Source: Burkholderiaceae bacterium (GTDB lineage Bacteria; Pseudomonadota; Gammaproteobacteria; Burkholderiales; Burkholderiaceae_C). Taken from it: a DNA stretch of 64,000 bases. Position 1 is the first letter of the stretch. Every line of letters begins with the position of its first letter. The translations under genes were made by a program, and so were the position numbers. Under the pieces are notes generated by a model. That model searched no databases, was not told the DNA's origin, and was given only the letters and a program-made list of their open reading frames with translations. Where the stretch lies: assembly GCA_030695205.1 (NCBI GenBank), contig JAUYTN010000061.1, positions 62,001 to 126,000 on the forward strand. The letters are read 5' to 3'. Of the stretch, positions 25,566 through 35,933 are shown one piece after another.

Positions 25566-26765
25566 TCACGCCGGGTATAAGGCCCCCAGAACCCGCGGGC
25601 CTTTTGCCCCTGTGACGGCGGTGATGTTGCCTGGTAGGCCCTGGCAGGTGCACATGGCCAGCCAGGCAAAGGCAGCCGCCTCTACTTGCATGGCAGGTAT
25701 GCCCAGTTCGTCGGTGGTCAGCAATTCCCGGGGTGACAACAGTTGGCGCAGTTCGTTCATCAGCGCCTTGTTGAATACCCCTCCACCACACACCACCACC
25801 TGCGCCGCTTGCAGCGGAACCGCGCGCGCAATGCTCCAGGCGGTGAGGGCGCGCAAGGTGGCCTGAACGTCCTGTGGCATAGGCTGAGGGCTGTGCGCGG
25901 GGTACGCCGCCTGCAGATGCTGCTGCAGCCACGCCAAGTGGAAATAGTCCCTGCCGGTGCTGCGTGGGCCAATCCAGGCAAAGAACGGGTCTTGCTGCAG
26001 GCGGTGCAGCAAAGTTGGTGCAGCCGTGCCGGTGGCACCCCAGGCGCCGCTGTGGTCCAGCGCTTGTCCGGTGTGTCGTTCGCACCACAGGTCCATGAGC
26101 ACATTGCCTGGGCCGGTGTCAAAGCCGCTGACCTCGCCTCTGGCGTGCAACACCGTTGCGTTGGCCATGCCGCCGATGTTCACGACCACGGTCTCCACGC
26201 CGGTACGGCCAAACATGGCGTGGTGGTAGCCGGGCACCAGCGGAGCGCCCTGGCCACCGGCGGCGACGTCGCGGCTGCGGAAGTCGGCCACCACCGCAAT
26301 GCCAGTGAGCTCGGCGAGCAACGCCGGTTGGTTGATTTGAAGGGTATAGGCCTGCCACGTGGCGGATGTGCCAGGGTGTTGACCGGGAGGCGCAGGCCGG
26401 TGGCGCACCGTTTGCCCGTGGGCACCAATGGCGGCGATGTCGGAAGCCACCAGCCCAGCGGCAGACAGAAGGTCTTCTACTGTGCGTGCATACAACTGGG
26501 CCAAGGCATTGCCCGCCAGCGCGGCCTGGTGAAGCTCGTTGGGGCCTGCTTCGTTCAACACCAGGAAAGCCTGCCTGAGGTCGGCGGGCATGGGTGTGTG
26601 CCTGGCTTCGACAATCTGCCAGCCGTTGGGACGCTGAGCCAGAACCACCCCATCCACGCCATCCAGCGACGTGCCCGACATCAGGCCTATGTAGCGCAGG
26701 CCGTGGCCCGCTGCTGCATCGGCTGTTCGGGCGGGGCTTGGATCTGAGTCGAGGGCGGCGCTCAC
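25566..26765 (-). CDS. anmK: Anhydro-N-acetylmuramic acid kinase
   Basis: The enzyme phosphorylates 1,6-anhydroMurNAc during peptidoglycan recycling. It has 399 residues; the signature YIGLMSGTSLDGVDGV lies near the N-terminus, and the VVNIGGMANATVL and GFDTGPGN motifs follow. GTG 26765 overlaps the stop of the M23 peptidase gene (GTGA). Together the two genes pair wall turnover with recycling. Confidence 0.95.
   Translation of the reverse strand: MSAALDSDPSPARTADAAAGHGLRYIGLMSGTSLDGVDGVVLAQRPNGWQIVEARHTPMPADLRQAFLVLNEAGPNELHQAALAGNALAQLYARTVEDLLSAAGLVASDIAAIGAHGQTVRHRPAPPGQHPGTSATWQAYTLQINQPALLAELTGIAVVADFRSRDVAAGGQGAPLVPGYHHAMFGRTGVETVVVNIGGMANATVLHARGEVSGFDTGPGNVLMDLWCERHTGQALDHSGAWGATGTAAPTLLHRLQQDPFFAWIGPRSTGRDYFHLAWLQQHLQAAYPAHSPQPMPQDVQATLRALTAWSIARAVPLQAAQVVVCGGGVFNKALMNELRQLLSPRELLTTDELGIPAMQVEAAAFAWLAMCTCQGLPGNITAVTGAKGPRVLGALYPA
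25579..25605 (+). terminator. Possible erpA terminator inside the end of anmK
   Basis: AAGGCCC pairs with GGGCCTT over a 10-base loop, followed by two more T. It lies within the last codons of anmK on the opposite strand. The T-run is short, so termination strength is uncertain. Confidence 0.45.
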
Positions 26766-28123
26766 TGGGCGCTGGCGGTCACCAGTTGGGCCGCTGCCGC
26801 AAGTTCCACCTGCATGCGCTTGGCCTGGGCGGAGAACTCGGCACGCGCCCCTGCCGACACCGGGACGCTCTCGCCGTGTTTGGCGATGGTCAGCGGATCG
26901 CGGTGGGTGGAGCCTTCGCGGAACTCAAAGTGCAGGTGTGGCCCGGTCGATGCACCGGTGGAGCCGACCAGGCCAATGTTGAGTCCTTGTTCGACCCGTT
27001 GGCCTTTGCGCACCATGATCCGGCTCAGATGGGCGTAGGCGGTGGACTGGTTGTTGCGGTGTTTGACAACGATGATGTTGCCGTAGCCGCGTTGCCAGCC
27101 AGCAAAGTCCACCACCCCGTCACCGACTGCCCGCACGGGCGTACCGGTGGGTGCGGCGTAGTCCACGCCCAGATGGGCCTTATGCTGACCACTGATGGGG
27201 TGAAACCGCATGCCGTATCCGCTGCTCACGCGGGTGAATTCGAGGGGGGATGCGAGGTAACTGCGGCGCTTGCTCTGGCCGTCCATGCCGTAGTAGCCGC
27301 CCTTGCTGCCAGGCTCCTGGAACCACACGCTTTCGATCAGGGTGCCGTTGTTGTTGAAGTTGGCGGCCAGTACCCGACCGCTGCGCATGGGCTCGCCGTC
27401 AGCTTCCAGAGATTCGTAAACCACGGTGAAGCGATCGCCCTTGCGCAGATCGCGGCGGAAATCAATGTCGGCCGAGAAAATTTCGGCAAGCTGGTTGGCG
27501 ACCAAGTCGGGCATGCCTGCGGCGTCGGTCGCGGCAAACAGGGATGTCTCGATGGTGCCGCTGTTGATGCGGGTGGCCACCGTCAATGGGGCGCTTTGCT
27601 GCTGGGCCTGGAAGCGGTCGCCGTTGCGCTGGACCACCAGGCGGCGGAAATCGGTGTCGCTGCGCTGGTCAAGCCAGCGAGCGGTGAGCTTGAGCAAGCG
27701 CTGGCGATCGTCCATTTCCACCGATACCAGCTTGCCTGCGCGACCCTGGAGAAGCCCTCGGGCCAGAGGGTTGGTGCGCAAAAAATCCTGGGCTTGGCGG
27801 TCGCTGACACCCAGTCGCTGCAGCAGCGACTCGGCAGTGTCTTCGCGGCGGGTGGTGTCGTGGCGATACAGGGTGAGTTGGACCGCCAGTTCGGCATTGG
27901 GTTGGCTCAGGTCCCAGCCAGTGGGGGGAAGGGTCGGCAGGTCGATGGCCTGCAGCACCTGCCGAACCGGCAGGTCGGCTGCGTCTGGGGCCAAGGGAGC
28001 AATGCCAAAAGCGGTGACGCCGGTGGTGAGAAGAAGGGTGCCCAGTGCACCCATGACGCGGCGGGGGTGGCGCTGCATGGCGGCCAGTGTGGCTGTGCTC
28101 AGCGCGTTCAGGGATAGAACCAT
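26762..28123 (-). CDS. M23 family metallopeptidase (murein endopeptidase)
   Basis: The 453-residue protein has an N-terminal membrane or signal segment at about residues 22-45. A helical/OapA-like region and a LytM/M23 domain (about 300-420) follow. Zinc ligands are visible in HLGVDYAAPTGTP and HLHFEF, so the active site looks intact. Members such as MepM cut peptidoglycan crosslinks in the periplasm. It is coupled to anmK and divergent from tyrS. Confidence 0.92.
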   Translation of the reverse strand: MVLSLNALSTATLAAMQRHPRRVMGALGTLLLTTGVTAFGIAPLAPDAADLPVRQVLQAIDLPTLPPTGWDLSQPNAELAVQLTLYRHDTTRREDTAESLLQRLGVSDRQAQDFLRTNPLARGLLQGRAGKLVSVEMDDRQRLLKLTARWLDQRSDTDFRRLVVQRNGDRFQAQQQSAPLTVATRINSGTIETSLFAATDAAGMPDLVANQLAEIFSADIDFRRDLRKGDRFTVVYESLEADGEPMRSGRVLAANFNNNGTLIESVWFQEPGSKGGYYGMDGQSKRRSYLASPLEFTRVSSGYGMRFHPISGQHKAHLGVDYAAPTGTPVRAVGDGVVDFAGWQRGYGNIIVVKHRNNQSTAYAHLSRIMVRKGQRVEQGLNIGLVGSTGASTGPHLHFEFREGSTHRDPLTIAKHGESVPVSAGARAEFSAQAKRMQVELAAAAQLVTASAQ

Positions 28124-28434
28124 TGTGTCCAGTCATCCAACGGTTGCCTGGCCCGCAGGCCAGTGGATCAAAAGGGTTAGGAGAGCTCGCTTGCTGGTGG
28201 CCACTGGCCACGGCTGGAGATCCTGGTGAGGGGTTGGCGGTGGTGTCGCGGCAGACCGGCTTGTCCGGCATTGGCACGGCAGGCACAAGGCCTGAGGCGG
28301 CGCATCTGGGATAGACAGGAAGGCCAACTGTGCACAAGTGCACGGTTTGGGCCTCTAAAATCAACACCAAACACACACCAACGACCACCTGAAAGTATAG
28401 CCCCTGCCCTGGGGCTCGCACCTGTGAAAACCCT
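28124..28434. other. Divergent intergenic region, M23 peptidase / tyrS
   Basis: This 311-base gap contains hairpins CTGGCC/GGCCAG (28148-28163) and GCCCC/GGGGC just before tyrS (28400-28415). It also has a dyad GTGCAC-AA-GTGCAC (28330-28343) that looks like an operator. TAAAAT at about 28356 could be a tyrS -10. No T-box-like structure or RNA gene was seen. Confidence 0.5.
28330..28343. promoter_or_regulatory. GTGCAC repeat dyad, possible operator
   Basis: Two copies of the palindrome GTGCAC are separated by AA, directly upstream of a possible tyrS -10. The binding protein is unknown. Confidence 0.35.
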
Positions 28435-29730
28435 ATGACTGACAGCCACCAGGCCCCCGCCAGCGCACATGCCGCCCCTCCCAGTTTGCTGGCCGATGCC
28501 AGTGACGCCCTGTCCGTCAGCCCCGAGGTGCAAGAGGCGTTGGCCGTCACGCTGCGCGGCTGCGAAGAACTGATTCCGCAGGCCGACTGGGTCAAGAAGC
28601 TGCAGCGTTCGGAGCAGACAGGGCAAGCGCTGCGCATCAAATTGGGTCTGGACCCAACGGCACCTGACATCCACATCGGCCACACCGTGGTGCTGAACAA
28701 AATGCGCCAGTTGCAGAACCTGGGGCACCAGGTGATTTTTCTGATTGGCGACTTCACCAGCCTGATCGGCGACCCGTCTGGCCGCAACAGCACCCGCCCG
28801 CCACTGACGCCCGAGCAAATCAAGGTCAACGCCGAAACCTATTACAAGCAGGCCAGCCTGGTGCTCGACCCGGCCAAAACCGAAATTCGGTACAACAGCG
28901 AGTGGAGCCTGCCGCTGGGCAGCATGGGCATGATCCAGTTGGCGGCCAAGTACACCGTGGCGCGCATGATGGAGCGCAACGACTTCCATGACCGCTTCCA
29001 CGCGGGCACGCCCATCAGCGTGCACGAATTTTTGTACCCGCTGATGCAGGGCTACGACTCGGTGGCCCTCAAGTCCGACCTGGAGTTGGGCGGCACGGAC
29101 CAGAAGTTCAACCTGCTGATGGGCCGCCATTTGCAGGCCGAGTACGGCCAGGAGCCCCAGTGCATCCTGACCATGCCGCTGCTGGTGGGGCTGGACGGCG
29201 TGGACAAAATGTCCAAGTCCAAAAACAACTACATCGGCATCACCGAAGAAGCCAACAGCATGTTCGCCAAGGTGCTGTCTATCAGCGACACCCTGATGTG
29301 GGACTGGTACACCCTGCTGAGCTTTCAGTCCGAGGCACAGATTGCAGCCCTCAAAACCGAGGTGGCCGCTGGCCGCAACCCCAAAGACGCCAAGGTGGCC
29401 CTGGCCAAAGAAATCACCGCCCGCTTCCACAGTGCGGCTGCAGCCGATGCCGCCGAGCAGGACTTCATCAACCGCAGCAAAGGCGGCGTGCCCGATGAGA
29501 TTCCCGAGTTGACCCTGTCCCTGGCAGACGGCGGTGCGGCGTTGGGCATTGGTGCACTCCTGAAAAGCGCCGGACTGGCCCCTTCCACCACCGAAGCAGG
29601 CCGCCTGATCGAAGGCGGTGGCGTGCGGGTGGACTCCAGCGTGGTGTCCGACAAGGGGCTGAAGCTGGCCGCAGGCACCTACGTGGTGCAGGTGGGCAAG
29701 CGCAAGTTTGCGCGCGTGACCCTGGGCTGA
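28435..29730 (+). CDS. tyrS: Tyrosyl-tRNA synthetase
   Basis: This class I synthetase charges tRNA-Tyr. Length 431. The HIGH motif appears as [13 protein letters not shown] and the KMSKS loop as [10 protein letters not shown]; an S4 RNA-binding domain forms the C-terminus. The protein belongs to the TyrRS group with an N-terminal extension of about 35 residues. dtd follows 7 bases downstream; its product clears D-Tyr from tRNA, a sensible partner. Confidence 0.97.
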   Translation: MTDSHQAPASAHAAPPSLLADASDALSVSPEVQEALAVTLRGCEELIPQADWVKKLQRSEQTGQALRIKLGLDPTAPDIHIGHTVVLNKMRQLQNLGHQVIFLIGDFTSLIGDPSGRNSTRPPLTPEQIKVNAETYYKQASLVLDPAKTEIRYNSEWSLPLGSMGMIQLAAKYTVARMMERNDFHDRFHAGTPISVHEFLYPLMQGYDSVALKSDLELGGTDQKFNLLMGRHLQAEYGQEPQCILTMPLLVGLDGVDKMSKSKNNYIGITEEANSMFAKVLSISDTLMWDWYTLLSFQSEAQIAALKTEVAAGRNPKDAKVALAKEITARFHSAAAADAAEQDFINRSKGGVPDEIPELTLSLADGGAALGIGALLKSAGLAPSTTEAGRLIEGGGVRVDSSVVSDKGLKLAAGTYVVQVGKRKFARVTLG

Positions 29731-29737
29731 GCCCTTC

Positions 29738-30190
29738 ATGCAAGCCCTGATCCAGCGCGTGGCCCGTGCCCATGTGGAGGTGGCCGGGGAGGCCGTGGGC
29801 CGCATAGGCCCCGGCATGCTGGTGCTGGTCTGCGCTGAGCCTGCCGACTCTGAAGCCACCGCCGACAAGCTGCTGGCCAAGCTGCTGAAGCTGCGCATTT
29901 TTGGCGATGCCGACGGCAAGATGAACCGCAGCGTGCAAGACCTAGACGGTGCGGGAACGCCGGGCGGCTTGCTGCTGGTGAGTCAGTTCACTCTGGCGGC
30001 CGACACCCGCAGCGGCACCCGCCCCGGCTTCAGTGCCGCCGCCGAGCCCGTGCTGGCCCGCCGCCTGTTTGACCACCTGGTGGCCCGCGCCCGCGCGGCC
30101 CACCCCGAGGTGGCCACCGGGCGCTTTGCCACCGAGATGCAGGTGCACCTGGTGAACGACGGGCCCATCACCATCCCCATGAGGGTGTAG
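29738..30190 (+). CDS. dtd: D-aminoacyl-tRNA deacylase
   Basis: The enzyme hydrolyses D-amino acids wrongly attached to tRNA. The 150-residue protein has the two active-site signatures [17 protein letters not shown] and NDGPITIPM. Length is normal. It is almost certainly co-transcribed with tyrS. Confidence 0.96.
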   Translation: MQALIQRVARAHVEVAGEAVGRIGPGMLVLVCAEPADSEATADKLLAKLLKLRIFGDADGKMNRSVQDLDGAGTPGGLLLVSQFTLAADTRSGTRPGFSAAAEPVLARRLFDHLVARARAAHPEVATGRFATEMQVHLVNDGPITIPMRV

Positions 30191-30249
30191 GGGCGGCTGG
30201 CGCGACGCGCCCAGCGGGTTACCGCTGCCGCTTTGGTGGATTCTGTGTT

Positions 30250-30302
30250 TAAAAAAAGTAGCTGCTATCGCTTTATTTGCCAGCGCTAGCAGCCAATTTT
30301 CC
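30250..30302 (-). repeat. Dispersed ~55-bp repeat, copy 4, serving as a terminator
   Basis: The core TAGCTGCTATCGC...AGCGCTAGCAGC forms the best hairpin of the family. It fills the gap between the convergent dtd and glgP genes. Confidence 0.7.
30251..30293 (-). terminator. Terminator of the glycogen operon
   Basis: Read leftward from glgP, GCTGCTAGCGCT pairs with AGCGATAGCAGC (11 of 12 pairs) over a 9-base loop, followed by TAC and seven T. It lies just after the glgP stop and is made from a dispersed repeat copy. Confidence 0.8.
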
Positions 30303-32762
30303 TTAAAAAATCGGCTTCACACCCCAGATATCGTCGGCGTACTCGAGGATGGTGCGGTCGGCAGAGAAGTGGCCCATGCCTGCCACGTTCAGGATGGCCT
30401 GGCGCGCCCACTCGCTGGGGCGGCGGTACAGGTCGTCCACCTTGTGCTGGGTGGCCACGTACTCGGCGTAGTCGGCCAGCAGCAGGTAGTAGTCGGACTC
30501 CAGCAGTGTGCGGGTGATGTCGTGGTAGCGCTTGGGCTCCTCGGGGCTGAAAGCGCCGTCGGCAATGCGGTCGATGGCGGTTTTCAGGTCGTAGTGGTGG
30601 TCGTAGTAGCGCCGGGGGTTGTAGCCGCTGGCGCGCAACTCCGCCACCTGCTCGGTGCGCAGGCCAAACACAAACATGTTGTCGGTGCCCACGGCCTCGG
30701 CCATTTCGATGTTGGCCCCGTCCCAGGTGCCAATGGTCAGCGCGCCGTTGAGGGCAAACTTCATGTTGCCGGTGCCCGAGGCCTCGGTGCCTGCGGTCGA
30801 GATTTGCTCTGACAGGTCGGCCGCCGGGATGATGATCTCGGCCAGCGACACTCGGTAGTTGGGCAAAAACACCACCTTCAGCCGGTTGGCCATGCGCGGG
30901 TCGTGGTTGACCACGCGCGCGACATCGTGGATGAGGCGAATCACCAGCTTGGCCATGTAGTAGGCCGAGGCGGCCTTGCCCGCGAACACCACGGTGCGCG
31001 GCACCCAGTTGGCGTGGGGTTGCGCCAGAATTTGCTGGTAACGGGTGATGACGTGCAGCACATTGAGCAGCTGGCGCTTGTACTCGTGCATGCGCTTGAC
31101 TTGCACATCAAACAGGCTCTCGGGGTCCACCACCACGCCGGTCTCGCGCGCAATCACTTCGGCCAGCCGCCGCTTGTTCTGGGCCTTGGCCAGGCGAAAG
31201 GCGTTGTTGAAGGCGGGCTCGGTGGCCAGTTCGCGCAGGGCTGCCAGCTCCCCCAGGTGGCGGCGCCAGGTGGTGCCAATTCGGTTGTCGATGAGCGCGG
31301 ACAAGGGGCGGTTGGCCTGCGACAGCCAGCGCCTGGGTGTGATGCCGTTGGTTTTGTTGCAAAAGCGCTCGGGAAACAGCCGCGCAAAGTCGGCAAAGAT
31401 GGTGTCCACCATGAGCTGGCTGTGCAGGGCCGACACGCCGTTGATTTTGTGGCTGGCCAGCACCGACAGGTAGGCCATGCGCACCCGGCGCTGGCCGCGC
31501 TCATCAATGAGCGAGACACGGCGCAGCAGCTCGTTGTCGTTGGGCACTTGCTGGTGCACCAGGGCCAGGAAGCGGGCGTTGAGGTCAAAAATGATGCGCA
31601 GATGCCGGGGCAGCAACCGGCCCAGCAGGTCCACCGGCCAGGTTTCCAGGGCCTCTTGCATGAGGGTGTGGTTGGTGTAACTGAAGATGCGCTCGCACAT
31701 GCCCCAGGCGGTGTCCCAGTCCAGGTCGTGCTCGTCCATCAGCAGGCGCATCAGCTCGGGTACGGCCAGGGCGGGGTGGGTGTCGTTGAGGTGAATGGCC
31801 ACCTTGTCGGCCAGCAGAGAAAAGTCGCCGTGGGTCTTGAGGTAGCGGCGCAGGATGTCCTGCAGCGAGGCGCTGACAAAAAAGTACTCCTGGCGCAGCC
31901 GCAGCTCTTTGCCGTGGTCGGTGCTGTCGTCGGGGTAGAGCACGCGCGAGACGTTTTCCGACTGGTTCTTGGCCTCCACAGCCCGCATGTAGTCGCCTTT
32001 GTTGAAGGCGTCCAGGTTGATGCCGCCGGTGGCCCGCGCCGACCACAGGCGCAGGGTGGCCACGCTGCTCATGTCGTGGCCGGGGATGGCGGTGTCGTAG
32101 GCCATGGCCTGAACATCGTCGGTGTCTTGCCACTGTACGCGCTCGCCGTCTTGCACCAGCCGACCGCCAAAGCGCACCGTGTGGCTGAACTCGGGGCGCA
32201 TGAATTCCCAGGGGTTGCCATTGGCCAGCCAGGTGTCGGGCTCTTCGATCTGGCGCCCGTCCACGATGCGCTGCGCAAACATGCCAAAGTCGTAGCGAAT
32301 GCCGTAGCCCATGCCGGGCAGGCCCACCGTGGCCATGCTGTCCAGGAAGCAGGCTGCCAGCCGCCCCAGGCCACCGTTGCCCAGGCCGGCGTCGGTTTCC
32401 AGGTCGATGAGTGCGTCAAAGTCGGCGCCCAGCTGGGTGCACGCGGTGCGGGCGTCGTCGTAAATGCCGACAGCCAGCAAGGCGTTGGTGAGCGCGCGCC
32501 CGGTCAGGAACTCCATGCTTAGGTAGTACACCCGCTTGGCGTCCTGGTCGTTGGCGGCATTGAGGGACTCGCGCCAGCGGTCCATGGTGCGGTCGCGCAC
32601 AGCGTGCAGCAGGGCAAAGAGCCAGTCGCGCTTGGTGGCGGTGCGCATGTCCTTGCCCACGGCGTACACCAGCCGGTTGGCAATGGACTTGCGCAGCGCG
32701 TCCACGCTGTTGTCCAAGTGGTCGTACTCGAAGCCTGGCACTGGGGTGGTGGAGTTGTTCAT
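30303..32762 (-). CDS. glgP: Glycogen/starch phosphorylase
   Basis: The enzyme releases glucose-1-phosphate from glycogen ends. The 819-residue protein carries PLP, with the binding lysine in EASGTGNMKFALNG. GNGGLGRLAACFLDS and the C-terminal phosphorylase fold are complete. The ATG at 32762 (MNNSTTPVPGF) fits the family better than the longer frame. No Shine-Dalgarno is present because a dispersed repeat abuts the start. It is the last gene of the glycogen cluster, 198 bases after glgA. Confidence 0.96.
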   Translation of the reverse strand: MNNSTTPVPGFEYDHLDNSVDALRKSIANRLVYAVGKDMRTATKRDWLFALLHAVRDRTMDRWRESLNAANDQDAKRVYYLSMEFLTGRALTNALLAVGIYDDARTACTQLGADFDALIDLETDAGLGNGGLGRLAACFLDSMATVGLPGMGYGIRYDFGMFAQRIVDGRQIEEPDTWLANGNPWEFMRPEFSHTVRFGGRLVQDGERVQWQDTDDVQAMAYDTAIPGHDMSSVATLRLWSARATGGINLDAFNKGDYMRAVEAKNQSENVSRVLYPDDSTDHGKELRLRQEYFFVSASLQDILRRYLKTHGDFSLLADKVAIHLNDTHPALAVPELMRLLMDEHDLDWDTAWGMCERIFSYTNHTLMQEALETWPVDLLGRLLPRHLRIIFDLNARFLALVHQQVPNDNELLRRVSLIDERGQRRVRMAYLSVLASHKINGVSALHSQLMVDTIFADFARLFPERFCNKTNGITPRRWLSQANRPLSALIDNRIGTTWRRHLGELAALRELATEPAFNNAFRLAKAQNKRRLAEVIARETGVVVDPESLFDVQVKRMHEYKRQLLNVLHVITRYQQILAQPHANWVPRTVVFAGKAASAYYMAKLVIRLIHDVARVVNHDPRMANRLKVVFLPNYRVSLAEIIIPAADLSEQISTAGTEASGTGNMKFALNGALTIGTWDGANIEMAEAVGTDNMFVFGLRTEQVAELRASGYNPRRYYDHHYDLKTAIDRIADGAFSPEEPKRYHDITRTLLESDYYLLLADYAEYVATQHKVDDLYRRPSEWARQAILNVAGMGHFSADRTILEYADDIWGVKPIF

Positions 32763-32824
32763 TTTGAATAGCTGTATAGGCAGGTCGGACAAGCGGTTAT
32801 TGGCAAAAAAGCTTGAAATTTTTG
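32761..32824 (+). repeat. Dispersed ~55-bp repeat, copy 5, at the glgP start
   Basis: TAGCTG at 32769, then ACAAGCG and the tail CAAAAAAGCTTGAAATTTT, identical to copy 2. It occupies the place of the glgP ribosome-binding site. The remaining 135 bases up to glgA show only a small ACCACC/GGTGGT palindrome (32881-32893). Confidence 0.75.
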
Positions 32825-32960
32825 GCGTGAGTGGGTGCGGGGTGTCACACCGCCGGGGTACCGAACCGGCACCGACCGAAACCACCAGGTGGTCCGGGCC
32901 GATGGATCGGACCGGCGGGGCGGCACCGGGCGCCGACAGGAGGGTCCAAGGGTGCCATGG

Positions 32961-34571
32961 TCATGAAGCAGGTGGCGTGCCAGTGCTGGGATCGGCTGGT
33001 GCTGGCGGCTGGTACACCGCCAGCGTGGCGCGGGCCGCACTGGCCCAGTCAAAACACTGGCCCATGGCGTGACGCTGTACGGCTTGCCAGTCGGCCGGTC
33101 GGCGGTACAGCGCCAGCGCGCGTCGCCAGGCGGCGTGCAGGGCTTCGCTGGAAAAGTCATGGAAAACAAAGCCACTGGCGCTGCCGTCGTCCAGGTTTTC
33201 CAGGCTGCAATCGGTCACGGTGTCGGCCAGGCCGCCCACAGCCCGCACCAGCGGCAGGCTGCCGTAGCGCAGGCCATAGAGCTGGGTCAGGCCACAGGGC
33301 TCGTACAACGAGGGCACCAGCATCACGTCCACCCCTGCCACCAGGCGGTGGGCAAGGGCTTCGTCGTAGCCCAGGTGCAGGGCAATGTGTCCGGGGTGGC
33401 GCTGGGCTGCGTCGGCCAGGGGCTGCACGGTGTCGGCATCTCCGCTGCCCAGCACCGCGAGTTGGCCGCCACGGGCGACCCAGTCATCGAGCAGCGGGCC
33501 CAGCAGGTGCAGGCCTTTCTGGTGTGTCAGGCGGCTGACCACGCCGCACAGCAGCGACTGGGGGCTGTCGTGCAGGCCCAGCTCCCGCTGCAGCCTGGCC
33601 TTGGCCAGGGCCTTACCACTGAGGTCGTTGGCGCTGTAGCCGGGCTGCACCTGGGGGTCGGCGGCGGGGTTCCACACCGCCTGGTCCACCCCGTTCAGGA
33701 TGCCGTGCAGCACCCCCTGGCGCTCGCGCAGCACACCGTCCAGGCCACAGCCTTGCTCTGGTGTGGTGATTTCGCGGGCATAGCGGGGGCTGACGGTGGT
33801 GATGGCGTCGCTGTACTGCAAGCCGGCCTTCATGAAGGACACCTGGCCGTGGAACTCCAGCCCTTGCAGGTGAAACAGCGCGTCGGGCAGGCCCAGCGGG
33901 GTGCGCACCTCGGGGGCAAACACCCCCTGGTAGGCCAGGTTGTGGACGGTGAACACCCGCCGGGCACGGTGGCTGCCCCGAGTGGGCGCGCGCGCGGCGG
34001 CAGTTCGGGCAGGGGTGGTGTCGCCTTGCAAAGCGTGCAGGTAGGCAAAGGCCAAGCCGGTGTGCCAGTCGTGGCCGTGGACCACATCGGGTTTCCAGGC
34101 GGGGTCCAGCCCAGCCCCCAGCAGCGCAGCGGCCCAGCCCAGCCAGGCGAAGCGTTCGGCGCTGTTGGCCCAGGCATGGCCGTGGGCGTCGTGGTAGGGG
34201 TGGTCGCCCTGTTCGTACAGGCCGGGGGCGTGCAGCAGCAGCACCGGCTGGCCGCTGGCGCTGACGTACCCCGCCCGCAGCCACGGGGCGGTGCCCCCGG
34301 CACTGGCGGGTGTGGGCCCCACACCGGGGGGCAGGTGCAGCCAGGGTGGGGTGTGGGGTTCGGGTCCACCTGCCAGGGGCACACCGGCAGGCAGGGGCAC
34401 GGGTTTGCCGATGGGGGTGACCCCCGCCTGCAGGGCCGCGAACGCGGGCAGCAGTACCCGCACGTCCGCACCCAGGGCGCTCAGGGCAGGAGGCAGGGCC
34501 GCGCTCACATCGGCCAGGCCACCGGTTTTGAGCAGTGGAAACAGCTCCGCGCTGACGTACAGCACCTTCAT
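32961..34571 (-). CDS. glgA: Glycogen synthase
   Basis: This GT5 enzyme extends glycogen using ADP-glucose. The 536-residue protein has the N-terminal ADP-glucose motif [15 protein letters not shown] and the C-terminal [21 protein letters not shown] with its catalytic Glu. There is a Pro-rich insertion at about residues 85-105. The start overlaps the glgC stop by 4 bases, so the two are translated together. Confidence 0.96.
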   Translation of the reverse strand: MKVLYVSAELFPLLKTGGLADVSAALPPALSALGADVRVLLPAFAALQAGVTPIGKPVPLPAGVPLAGGPEPHTPPWLHLPPGVGPTPASAGGTAPWLRAGYVSASGQPVLLLHAPGLYEQGDHPYHDAHGHAWANSAERFAWLGWAAALLGAGLDPAWKPDVVHGHDWHTGLAFAYLHALQGDTTPARTAAARAPTRGSHRARRVFTVHNLAYQGVFAPEVRTPLGLPDALFHLQGLEFHGQVSFMKAGLQYSDAITTVSPRYAREITTPEQGCGLDGVLRERQGVLHGILNGVDQAVWNPAADPQVQPGYSANDLSGKALAKARLQRELGLHDSPQSLLCGVVSRLTHQKGLHLLGPLLDDWVARGGQLAVLGSGDADTVQPLADAAQRHPGHIALHLGYDEALAHRLVAGVDVMLVPSLYEPCGLTQLYGLRYGSLPLVRAVGGLADTVTDCSLENLDDGSASGFVFHDFSSEALHAAWRRALALYRRPADWQAVQRHAMGQCFDWASAARATLAVYQPPAPADPSTGTPPAS

Positions 34572-35875
34572 GGGGCGGTTCCGTGGGGGGCAGCGGTGCC
34601 CACGGCGGCGGGGGTTGGCTCCAGCCGGTCCAGCATCTCGCGGGTCACCAGTACCACGCCGCTGTCGGTGCGAAAGAAGCGTCTCGCGTCTTCGGCCGCG
34701 TCAAAGCCGATGCGCAGCCCGTCCGGGATGGTGCAGCCGTTGTCAATGACCACCTTGCGCAGCTGGCAGTGGCGGCCAATGCTCACCCCGGGCAGCACCA
34801 CACACCCGTCCACCTGCGCAAACGAGTGCACCCGCACGTTGGAAAACAGCACCGTGCGCCGCAGGTGGGCGCCTGAAATGATGCAGCCCCCCGAGACCAG
34901 CGAGTCCACCGCCATGCCCCGGCGGTCGTCGTCGTCAAACACGAACTTGGCCGGCGGCAGCTGCTCCTGGTGGGTCCAGATGGGCCATTCGCGGTCGTAC
35001 ATGTCCAGCTCGGGCACGGTGCCGGTGAGGTCGATGTTGGCCTGCCAGTAGGCATCGACCGTGCCCACGTCCCGCCAGTAGGCAGGGGCTCCGGGGCTGC
35101 TGGTGACGCACGACAGGCCAAACGGATGGGCCACCGCCTGCCCCTGGGCGACCATGGCCGGGATGATGTCTTTGCCAAAGTCCCGGCTGGAGCCCGGGGT
35201 GCCCGCGTCCTCGGCCAGTACCTTGAAGAGGTGCTGGGCGTTGAACACATAAATGCCCATGCTGGCCAGCGCCACGTCGGGCTTGCCGGGCATGGCGGGT
35301 GGGTGGGCCGGTTTTTCCTGGAAGCTGACGATGTGGCGCTGCGCGTCAATGGCCATCACGCCAAAGGCGCTGGCCTCGGCCAGCGGCACCTCGATGCAGG
35401 CCACGGTGCACAGCTTGCCTTGTTCCACATGGTCGGCGATCAGGTTGGCGTAGTCCATTTTGTAGATGTGGTCACCGGCCAGCACCAGGATGTACTCGGG
35501 GTTGTGTGAGCGCAGGATGTCCAGGTTCTGGTACACCGCATCAGCGGTGCCCAGGTACCAGCTTTCGTCGTCCATGCGCTGCTGGGCGGGCAGCAGGTCG
35601 ATGAATTCGTTGAACTCGCTGCGCAAGAAACTCCAGCCGCGCTGCAAATGGCGCAGCAGGCTGTGCGACTTGTACTGGGTGAGCACACCGATGCGGCGTA
35701 CCCCGGAGTTCAGGCAGTTGGACAGCGCAAAGTCCACGATGCGGAATTTGCCGCCAAAGTACACAGCGGGCTTGGTGCGGCGGTCGGTCAGGGCATGCAG
35801 GCGCGAGCCGCGACCGCCCGCCAGCACCAGGGCAATGGTGCGTTTGGCCAAGTGCGCGGGTGAGTGTTTGTCCAT
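34568..35875 (-). CDS. glgC: Glucose-1-phosphate adenylyltransferase
   Basis: The enzyme makes ADP-glucose, the committed step of glycogen synthesis, and is usually allosteric. The 435-residue protein has the nucleotide loop [30 protein letters not shown] and [11 protein letters not shown]. The left-handed beta-helix occupies the C-terminal third. The start is placed at [12 protein letters not shown] (35875); upstream frame sequence is proline-rich and not family-like. Confidence 0.97.
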   Translation of the reverse strand: MDKHSPAHLAKRTIALVLAGGRGSRLHALTDRRTKPAVYFGGKFRIVDFALSNCLNSGVRRIGVLTQYKSHSLLRHLQRGWSFLRSEFNEFIDLLPAQQRMDDESWYLGTADAVYQNLDILRSHNPEYILVLAGDHIYKMDYANLIADHVEQGKLCTVACIEVPLAEASAFGVMAIDAQRHIVSFQEKPAHPPAMPGKPDVALASMGIYVFNAQHLFKVLAEDAGTPGSSRDFGKDIIPAMVAQGQAVAHPFGLSCVTSSPGAPAYWRDVGTVDAYWQANIDLTGTVPELDMYDREWPIWTHQEQLPPAKFVFDDDDRRGMAVDSLVSGGCIISGAHLRRTVLFSNVRVHSFAQVDGCVVLPGVSIGRHCQLRKVVIDNGCTIPDGLRIGFDAAEDARRFFRTDSGVVLVTREMLDRLEPTPAAVGTAAPHGTAP

Positions 35876-35933
35876 GGGTGTCTCCTCGGGGTGCGGTGGG
35901 GTGTGCGAGTCTGGTGACTGTGGTGGGGAGGGC

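Noticed and set aside
30903..32522. Open frame of 539 codons on the plus strand
   Set aside because: Antisense to glgP; Val/Gly/His-rich shadow.
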